Below, in pieces: positions 1 to 5,092 of a DNA stretch of 36,622 nucleotides. Each line of letters opens with the position of its first letter. Positions within the stretch are counted from its first letter, which is position 1. The stretch is from NIOZ-UU13 sp964653075 (GTDB lineage Bacteria > Planctomycetota > Phycisphaerae > Sedimentisphaerales > Anaerobacaceae). The stretch covers positions 1-36,622 of the forward strand of contig CAZZAX010000049.1 in NCBI GenBank assembly GCA_964653075.1. Reading direction: 5' to 3'. A program made the translations under genes and the position numbers. The notes beneath the pieces were generated by a model, which saw only the letters and a list, made by a program, of their open reading frames with translations, ran no database searches and was not told the DNA's origin.

Positions 1-435
1 CGCTCCTTCGCCATCTTCGCTGTAGAAAAAGTGGCGAGTGCCGTCATCGTTTTGGCCATAGTAATAGATCCTTCCAATATTCACGCCCACAACAGCTATG
101 GCTCCGAGGCCTATCACAACGGCAAGCACCGCGGCTATTTTTGTAATTGGATTTTTCATAATTATTCTCCTTATAGAAGGACTTTCGGTTTGTTTAGATG
201 CACACAATTGATTTACTTTTCGCAGGATTTGTTCTTGTCGATTTGTCATATCCGTTTCAATCTCTGCAAATAATTCGGTTAGCAAAGCGTCTTCCTCTTT
301 TAGTGCGAGTGCATACTCTCGACAGGACTTACATTCATTTAAGTGCTGCTCTAGTAATTGTACCTGGGCTTCTGACAGGTTTCCTGAAATATGATCTGCG
401 ATTTGGTCTTTCATCTTCTCACAATCGCTACTCAT
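1..435 (-). CDS. Anti-sigma factor, zinc-finger type, membrane-anchored (partial, runs off left edge)
   Basis: This is the N-terminal 145 residues of a putative membrane anti-sigma factor; the gene continues beyond base 1. The cytoplasmic part has a zinc-binding anti-sigma motif, H-L-N-E-C-K-S-C (H-x3-C-x2-C), at about residues 35-42. A short linker follows, then the segment I-R-R-I-I-M-K-N-P-I-T-K-I-A-A at about residues 88-102, which leads into a hydrophobic stretch (V-V-I-G-L-G-A-I-A-V-V-G-V) and the start of an outer part rich in Tyr. The ATG at 435 overlaps the end of the upstream ECF sigma gene by 8 nt, so the two are co-transcribed and probably translationally coupled. The inferred role is to hold the partner sigma at the membrane until a signal arrives. 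It shares the PITK(I/L)AA segment with the partners at 1151-2392 and 3154-4362, and has a second in-frame ATG at 159 behind AAGGAG. Confidence 0.85.
   Translation of the reverse strand, partial: MSSDCEKMKDQIADHISGNLSEAQVQLLEQHLNECKSCREYALALKEEDALLTELFAEIETDMTNRQEQILRKVNQLCASKQTESPSIRRIIMKNPITKIAAVLAVVIGLGAIAVVGVNIGRIYYYGQNDDGTRHFFYSEDGEGA
157..172 (-). promoter_or_regulatory. Internal ribosome-binding site and in-frame ATG, module 1
   Basis: On the minus strand AAGGAG (172-167) is followed by a 7-nt spacer and an in-frame ATG at 159-157. This is inside the anti-sigma gene, at the first residue of the membrane segment. Translation from here would give a protein lacking the zinc-finger sigma-binding part. 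The motif and spacing are seen; use as a start is inference. Confidence 0.5.
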
Positions 436-952
436 TATTCTTCCTTTCGCTCAGCAGTTCATGCAGTTGTTTTCTGGCAGCTCTGATTCTCTGACATGCT
501 CCGGAATGCGAGATTTTCAGCTTTTCTGCGATAGTCTTTGCGTTTTTTCCATCGAAGTAATACATCGTTAGCGGCAATCGAAGCTCCTGGGGCATCCGGC
601 TGATGGCCTGCTGTAAATCATGATTTTCACTGGTGTTTGGATAAGGTTGCATTGGTTTTTTAACATTATGTACCTTTATACGTTTTTTCCGGCGTAGAAA
701 ATCAAGGCAGAGATTCCTGGCGATTCGCAAAATCCAGGCTTTGAACTGCTCGTGCTTGTCAAGTTTCTTTATTTTTAAAAAACCCTTCAGCATGGCTTCC
801 TGAGCAAGGTCTTCGGCGTCGTGTAGATTCCCCAATATGCCCAGACACAATGCAAAAACATCTCTGTAATGCCTTTTCACCAGAACTGTGTATGCTGCTT
901 TTTCGTCCTGTTTACAGGCACGAACCACTCTTTCATCTAAACTTTCTTCCAA
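428..952 (-). CDS. ECF-type RNA polymerase sigma factor
   Basis: 174 residues, a normal length for an extracytoplasmic-function sigma-70. Region 2 is visible from about residue 20 to 90: D-A-E-D-L-A-Q-E-A-M in region 2.2, then F-K-A-W-I-L-R-I-A-R-N-L-C-L-D-F-L-R-R. Region 4 is at about 115-168, with the helix-turn-helix A-K-T-I-A-E-K-L-K-I-S-H-S-G. Regions 1 and 3 are missing, as usual for this class. The start is TTG at 952, preceded by AGGAG with a 6-nt spacer. The stop overlaps the start of the zinc-finger anti-sigma gene by 8 nt. The expected function is to direct RNA polymerase to a small regulon, often including its own promoter; targets cannot be read from this window. Confidence 0.93.
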   Translation of the reverse strand: MEESLDERVVRACKQDEKAAYTVLVKRHYRDVFALCLGILGNLHDAEDLAQEAMLKGFLKIKKLDKHEQFKAWILRIARNLCLDFLRRKKRIKVHNVKKPMQPYPNTSENHDLQQAISRMPQELRLPLTMYYFDGKNAKTIAEKLKISHSGACQRIRAARKQLHELLSERKNNE

Positions 953-1089
953 TCGGAGCTCCTAATACGCTTTACTATAATAAGGACGAATTCCAGAATA
1001 CGTAAATGCAAAAAAATTTGTATTTTTAATACAATTGTCCCCAATCCTTGTTGTTGAAGTTAAACAAGGGAAAATTCCTTTCTCTGAGA

Positions 1090-1123
1090 CAAATAAAAAA
1101 GGCCGGATCAATTCAATCCGGCC
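1090..1123 (-). terminator. Intrinsic terminator of the second sigma module
   Basis: A perfect 8-bp GGCCGGAT/ATCCGGCC inverted repeat (1101-1108 and 1116-1123) with a 7-nt loop is followed, reading the minus strand, by a T-rich run. It lies 28 nt downstream of the 1151-2392 stop codon. It separates this module from the sigma gene starting at 952, so the two modules are separate transcription units. The stem resembles the terminator at 3076-3103. Confidence 0.85.
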
Positions 1124-1150
1124 ATGATAAGCACTGAATTGACGAGAATG

Positions 1151-2392
1151 TTATTTAACTCCGCCATGAATGCTCCATCTATTGGGCTGGCTACGCACAG
1201 GCCGAATCCCGGGGCCGTAAGGTTCATAGACTGACTTGATTCCGTCCTTTTCTATTTCAAGTTTGCAGGGAACCATGAATCCCCCGACCCCCGGCGTTGG
1301 ATGTGGTTTAGGTTCACCAATAGATATTATCCGGATAATTTTCAGATCTTTAAACCTCTCTTCCATTGTTGCAACGGGAACACCTCCATAAAGGAGCCCG
1401 GCTTTCACATAGTCTTTTGCTATCAAAGCTTCGTAGAACTCACGAACAACCTTGACCGCAATATCTTCATCGGATAGATTTCCTTGTTCTAAACCGATAT
1501 CCTGGATTGTCTGATCGATTTCTATTACGTCTGAAGGAAGTTCATCCAGCATGAACACGGCTGGATCAATACGCTTATTGTAATCATGAAATTCAACCAC
1601 ATCAATCAATTCATAGTCGCCATTTTCGATAAGAAGATAACTTTCCAGGCTTGTAAGAAGCTTTGTGGCCTGGTCAATTAAAAGTACTGTTCGATCTACC
1701 GGAACACCAAATTCCTTACACTCAGGCGAGTATGTTGCTGTGACAATGATAGCCTCAGTCTCTTTTTGAGGCTCTTCTATATCAATTTTTACCAGTCCGC
1801 TTTTTTCCATCTCAGAGAAACGCTGAAAGGCGAATTTTGGGTCAAATAATTGTACCGTTTCCGATATTTTATCAGCGAACCGTTTTTCCTTGATGGTTAG
1901 CAATGTGTTCTTTTTCTTAAACCAGATTTTTGCCTTGCCTTCCCGCCAGATTACAACTCTCGCCCCATCAGAAGGTGATTCCCACTCCGGCATATGGGCT
2001 CTTATGTTCTTGATGCTGCCTTGTTCATCAAATTCGAGCCAGAACTCTTTCTGTTCTTCCATGCCTTCATTGAAACCTTTGATACGTAAATAACGAACGC
2101 TATGACTTGCTTGAATTGTTTGTTCAAGGGCATAAGCTGTGGGTGTTGTCTTGTTCCAGATAGTGAATGATAGTACGACGCCCACGATTATTACCGCCGC
2201 AGCTAATTTTGTAATTGGACTTTTCATGATTTTACTCCTTATATTCGGCTCAATTGAAACCGATTTCATTTTTTTGGATTTCTCATGCGCTTCGATTAAT
2301 TCCTTAAGAATTTTCTGGTCTGTCTTTTCATTGGTGTCGATATCCAAATCCAGATTCTTGATTAACTTTTCTATATTCTCTGCCGATTTCAT
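1151..2392 (-). CDS. Membrane anti-sigma-like protein with large outer domain
   Basis: 413 residues, starting at an ATG that overlaps the upstream sigma gene in ATGA. Residues 1-50 are charged, helical and cytoplasmic, with no zinc-finger motif. I-R-S-K-I-M-K-S-P-I-T-K-L-A-A at about 51-65 leads into one membrane helix (V-I-I-V-G-V-V-L-S-F). The outer region at about 85-290 looks LolA/LppX-like (beta-rich, with W-L-E-F-D, V-V-I-W-R-E-G-K, V-E-F-H-D-Y-N), as in planctomycete sigma partners. The last roughly 100 residues resemble an NTF2-like fold (V-V-R-E-F-Y-E-A-L-I-A-K-D-Y). It is probably the regulator or sensor of the sigma factor encoded just upstream. The Shine-Dalgarno at the annotated start is weak, whereas an in-frame ATG at 2227, at the start of the membrane helix, has AAGGAG 7 nt upstream. 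Confidence 0.75.
   Translation of the reverse strand: MKSAENIEKLIKNLDLDIDTNEKTDQKILKELIEAHEKSKKMKSVSIEPNIRSKIMKSPITKLAAAVIIVGVVLSFTIWNKTTPTAYALEQTIQASHSVRYLRIKGFNEGMEEQKEFWLEFDEQGSIKNIRAHMPEWESPSDGARVVIWREGKAKIWFKKKNTLLTIKEKRFADKISETVQLFDPKFAFQRFSEMEKSGLVKIDIEEPQKETEAIIVTATYSPECKEFGVPVDRTVLLIDQATKLLTSLESYLLIENGDYELIDVVEFHDYNKRIDPAVFMLDELPSDVIEIDQTIQDIGLEQGNLSDEDIAVKVVREFYEALIAKDYVKAGLLYGGVPVATMEERFKDLKIIRIISIGEPKPHPTPGVGGFMVPCKLEIEKDGIKSVYEPYGPGIRPVRSQPNRWSIHGGVK
2225..2240 (-). promoter_or_regulatory. Internal ribosome-binding site and in-frame ATG, module 2
   Basis: AAGGAG (2240-2235), a 7-nt spacer and an in-frame ATG (2227-2225) sit inside the 1151-2392 gene at the beginning of its membrane helix. 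The match to the ribosome-binding consensus is better here than at the full-length start at 2392. Confidence 0.5.
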
Positions 2393-2934
2393 TTTTCCAT
2401 CTCACCATTTAGGATTGACCGCAGCTTGTCCAATCCGTATCGATAACGACCTTTAATTGTATTGACTGATATACCCTGTAATTTAGCTATTTGCCTGAAT
2501 CTCATTCCGGCCCTGAGATGGAGGATTACCACCTCTCGCTGCTCGTATGGAAGTTGTCCCATTGCATCACTCCATCGTCTCAGTTCTTCATTTGCTATAA
2601 TCAATTCCTCAGGCTTCTTTGAATCCGAGGTAATCGTTTCTGCTTTGTCCAGTCCGGCGGTTTGCCTTTGCCGGTTTGTTCGGTTCCTGTTTCTGGCGCG
2701 ATTAGCAGTACAGGTCAGCAAATAACTCTTAAGGTTTCCTCTTAGCTTGAGCTTTTCCGCCGATTGTGCGAATGATAAAAAGACATCGTGGACTATATCC
2801 TCGGTATCACTAACATCACTCAGGAGGATAGCCGCCAGCTTTAGCAGGTCTTTTTTGTACTTCTGATAGATACTGCAGAGAGCATCGCTGCTGCCGCATT
2901 TGAACTTCCATATAAGCACTTTATCTTCAAGCAT
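2389..2934 (-). CDS. ECF-type RNA polymerase sigma factor
   Basis: 181 residues. Region 2 holds D-T-E-D-I-V-H-D-V-F-L-S-F and an R-rich end (R-A-R-N-R-N-R-T-N-R-Q-R). Region 4 holds L-P-Y-E-Q-R-E-V-V-I-L-H-L followed by the helix-turn-helix F-R-Q-I-A-K-L-Q-G-I-S-V-N-T and I-K-G-R-Y-R-Y-G-L-D-K-L-R. It belongs to the same broad class as the sigma genes at 428-952 and 4349-4897 but is clearly divergent from both, so it is not a recent duplicate. ATG start at 2934; no strong Shine-Dalgarno is visible. A 4-nt ATGA overlap with the downstream partner gene implies translational coupling. Confidence 0.93.
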   Translation of the reverse strand: MLEDKVLIWKFKCGSSDALCSIYQKYKKDLLKLAAILLSDVSDTEDIVHDVFLSFAQSAEKLKLRGNLKSYLLTCTANRARNRNRTNRQRQTAGLDKAETITSDSKKPEELIIANEELRRWSDAMGQLPYEQREVVILHLRAGMRFRQIAKLQGISVNTIKGRYRYGLDKLRSILNGEMEK

Positions 2935-3075
2935 CTGTTAATTACTTTCCCAAGCTCAGGATGACCACCATTTATAACACAACTGAACTGCTGCTTTGGG
3001 TATAAAAAAGTAGGGATTTTTTCCAAAATATTATTTTACCAAACAAACACTATTATTCACTCGAATAAGCGCATT

Positions 3076-3103
3076 AAAAAAAGCCGGACTATACAGCCCG
3101 GCC
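3076..3103 (-). terminator. Intrinsic terminator of the third sigma module
   Basis: Read on the minus strand, an 8-bp stem (3095-3102 with 3083-3090, one G-T wobble) and a GTAT loop are followed by seven T residues (3082-3076). It lies about 50 nt beyond the stop codon at 3154. The stem begins GCCGG as in the terminator at 1090-1123, and both are preceded by CATGGCC-like sequence, so the two may be related. Confidence 0.83.
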
Positions 3104-3153
3104 ATGAATTCTGAAAATAATTATTTTGTATATTACAACTAATGCTCCAAAGG

Positions 3154-4362
3154 TCAATTTCCAGAGACAATGTAATATCGTCCTTTGGTGCTTTTCTTGT
3201 TCTCCAGCCGCATTTTCAAGCTGTATTTTCCATGTTTCTTGTAGTAGCTTTTTGACGCATATGGGACAATGATATGGCCCTGAGTTTCTGTTATCTGAAC
3301 TTCACCAAAGACATATTCAATAGCTTCTTCATTTTCAAGAACCTGACGATTCCATGTCGCAGAGCCGGGCCAGAATATTTCCATTTCATCATAATTCTTT
3401 GCGGTCCTGGCTTTCCAATATGTTACTACAAGGTCACGAGGTTCAGGCCAATTTTCTTTTGTGTCAATCGAAGTAATAGCTTTTTCAAAAGCGTCATATG
3501 CAGCTTTTCCCTTTTCAGTGTGTATGATTTTTGCCGATGCGGGGACTCCGATATCGTAAATACTGTCAGGTCCATTTTCAGGGTAATCAAAGTAACCTTT
3601 TGCTTCTGTCGTGATTTTGCCAGCATCATCGAAAACTTTCTGATTAAGGAAAAGTAAAATATGCTTTTTTACATCGACAAACATTTCTACTTTCATATCC
3701 ATGCCGCCTAAAATGCCACTCATTTTATATATCTTTACATCTTTTCCGTTGTATTTGCCTGTTTCTTGGATAACCTTCTCGCTTGTATCATCGAAAAGCT
3801 TCAATACTGATTTAGGAAAATCCAACGCTGAGTGTCCCATTGCAGTGAGTGAATCAGTCGTGCTGTGTGAAATCGTAACTGTATTGGCATCTGGATTGAA
3901 TATTTGAACAATCCGTTTCAAATCATCCTGGTATATGATTCTTCCATCAGGAGGTTTTTGCATCATTACTCTCCGTTCAAAGGAAAACCAGACTTCCAGT
4001 TTGTCACCTGCTGATTCCGCTAAAACATGCAGCCAGGGCATCTTTTTCATATTTTCTGTTATTTGAGCAAAAGCCGTGGTTGTAATATCGATTGAACCGT
4101 CGAATTGATTAATAACAATAGACACTGCTATAACTATCACCGCCGCAGCGGCTAATTTTGTGATTGGACTTTTCATAATTATGTTCCTTATGCTGAGCGG
4201 GTGTTTAGATGCCGAAGTTTGTCGGTTCACCCGCGAGGTTAACATCTCAACGGCTTCCGGGTGCTTTTGCTTCCACGCTTCGAAGTCCCTCCGTGGCTTT
4301 TCCGAGCCGATAGTCTCGCTCAGTGCATCATCGAGCCATTTATCGTTTTCAGGACGTTTCAT
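3154..4362 (-). CDS. Membrane anti-sigma-like protein with LolA-like outer domain
   Basis: 402 residues, in an operon with the ECF sigma gene that it overlaps by 14 nt. Residues 1-60 are polar and cytoplasmic (K-W-L-D-D-A-L-S-E-T, R-R-D-F-E-A-W-K), a layout seen in planctomycete sigma partners without a zinc finger. I-R-N-I-I-M-K-S-P-I-T-K-L-A-A-A at about 58-73 is followed by one membrane helix (V-I-V-I-A-V-S-I-V-I). The outer part from about 95 to 290 resembles the LolA / outer-membrane-lipoprotein-sorting fold (L-E-V-W-F-S-F-E, G-K-Y-N-G-K-D-V-K-I-Y, F-V-D-V-K-K-H). The C-terminal 100 residues are probably NTF2-like. The inferred role is to restrain or sense for the partner sigma. The real start (GGGAG then ATG at 4362) and the internal ATG at 4176 lie in nearly identical 17-nt contexts. 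Confidence 0.75.
   Translation of the reverse strand: MKRPENDKWLDDALSETIGSEKPRRDFEAWKQKHPEAVEMLTSRVNRQTSASKHPLSIRNIIMKSPITKLAAAAVIVIAVSIVINQFDGSIDITTTAFAQITENMKKMPWLHVLAESAGDKLEVWFSFERRVMMQKPPDGRIIYQDDLKRIVQIFNPDANTVTISHSTTDSLTAMGHSALDFPKSVLKLFDDTSEKVIQETGKYNGKDVKIYKMSGILGGMDMKVEMFVDVKKHILLFLNQKVFDDAGKITTEAKGYFDYPENGPDSIYDIGVPASAKIIHTEKGKAAYDAFEKAITSIDTKENWPEPRDLVVTYWKARTAKNYDEMEIFWPGSATWNRQVLENEEAIEYVFGEVQITETQGHIIVPYASKSYYKKHGKYSLKMRLENKKSTKGRYYIVSGN
4174..4189 (-). promoter_or_regulatory. Internal ribosome-binding site and in-frame ATG, module 3
   Basis: AAGGAA (4189-4184), a 7-nt spacer and an in-frame ATG (4176-4174) sit inside the 3154-4362 gene at the start of the membrane helix. Minus-strand bases 4182-4166 match the true start region of the same gene (4368-4352) at 16 of 17 positions. 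Confidence 0.5.
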
Positions 4363-4897
4363 AATTATCTCCCGTTAAGCCGTTTCGTTTCAAATACTTT
4401 GCAATCTTACGTTTTGCTCTAATCAGCCGGCCGTTAACCGCCTGCGACGATATGTCCATAACTTCCGAGATATGCGCCTGTGAGAATCCGTTGAAATAAC
4501 GCATGACAATCAGCTCTCTCTCTGAGGCTCGAAGGCTCCATACAGCCCGGCGAATCGCCTCCCGTCGGTCCTCCGTATCGTCACGCCTGACAACAGCAGG
4601 TTCGTTGTCCGGAGCAACTCCTCTGCTCTTGCCGGCTTTTAGCATTTGTCTTGATACGTTTCTGCAAATGCCGGCCAGCCATGCTGCAAATCTTTCTTTA
4701 CTTTTCAAACTCCCTATATCTCGACAGGCTATCGCGAATACTTCCTGTGCGGCATCCTCTGCCAGGTCCCTGTCGGCCAGCTTCGAATAAGCCAATGCCA
4801 CCATTGGACTGTGATAACGCTCGTAGAGAGAACCGAAGCTTTCCAAATGGCCGTTTTGGGCCGCTTTAACTAATTGTGTTTCTGAATTCAATTTCAC
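4349..4897 (-). CDS. ECF-type RNA polymerase sigma factor
   Basis: 182 residues. Region 2 contains L-A-E-D-A-A-Q-E-V-F and F-A-A-W-L-A-G-I-C-R-N-V-S-R-Q-M. Region 4 contains S-E-R-E-L-I-V-M-R-Y-F-N-G-F and the helix-turn-helix S-Q-A-H-I-S-E-V-M-D-I-S-S-Q-A-V-N-G-R. The start is GTG at 4897 with only a weak purine-rich stretch upstream. The 3' end overlaps the start of the membrane partner by 14 nt. It is the first gene of the third sigma/partner module; its target promoters are unknown. Confidence 0.93.
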   Translation of the reverse strand: MKLNSETQLVKAAQNGHLESFGSLYERYHSPMVALAYSKLADRDLAEDAAQEVFAIACRDIGSLKSKERFAAWLAGICRNVSRQMLKAGKSRGVAPDNEPAVVRRDDTEDRREAIRRAVWSLRASERELIVMRYFNGFSQAHISEVMDISSQAVNGRLIRAKRKIAKYLKRNGLTGDNYETS

Positions 4898-4980
4898 AAC
4901 TAATCCACCAATTCGTAGATATAACTGATATCAGCTTCTATTATTATAGTGTAATTTCACCCCCAAAATGTGCGCAAAAA

Positions 4981-5026
4981 AATGACCCGATATTAAAAAA
5001 ATCAAAAAATATAATTCCGGGTCATT
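4981..5026. repeat. Inverted repeat with AT-rich 28-nt loop
   Basis: AATGACCCG (4981-4989) and CGGGTCATT (5018-5026) are perfect 9-bp inverted arms around an A-rich 28-nt centre, downstream of the aminopeptidase gene and upstream of the third sigma gene. It could end the aminopeptidase transcript, but there is no clean T-run directly after the stem. Confidence 0.45.
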
Positions 5027-5060
5027 ACGAACGGAGCGGAGCAGCGTGGATAATTCTGGC
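5021..5060 (+). repeat. Possible remnant of a dispersed GTCATTGCGAGC-type repeat
   Basis: The stretch beginning GTCATTACGAACGGAGCGG and continuing AGCAGCGTGG resembles the GTCATTGCGAGCGAAGCGAAGC repeat family that is dispersed in many bacterial genomes. The likeness is from memory of that family and the copy here is diverged. No second copy was found in this window. Confidence 0.35.
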
Positions 5061-5092
5061 TAACGTCGAATTTTCAAAAGCAACAGGGCTGT

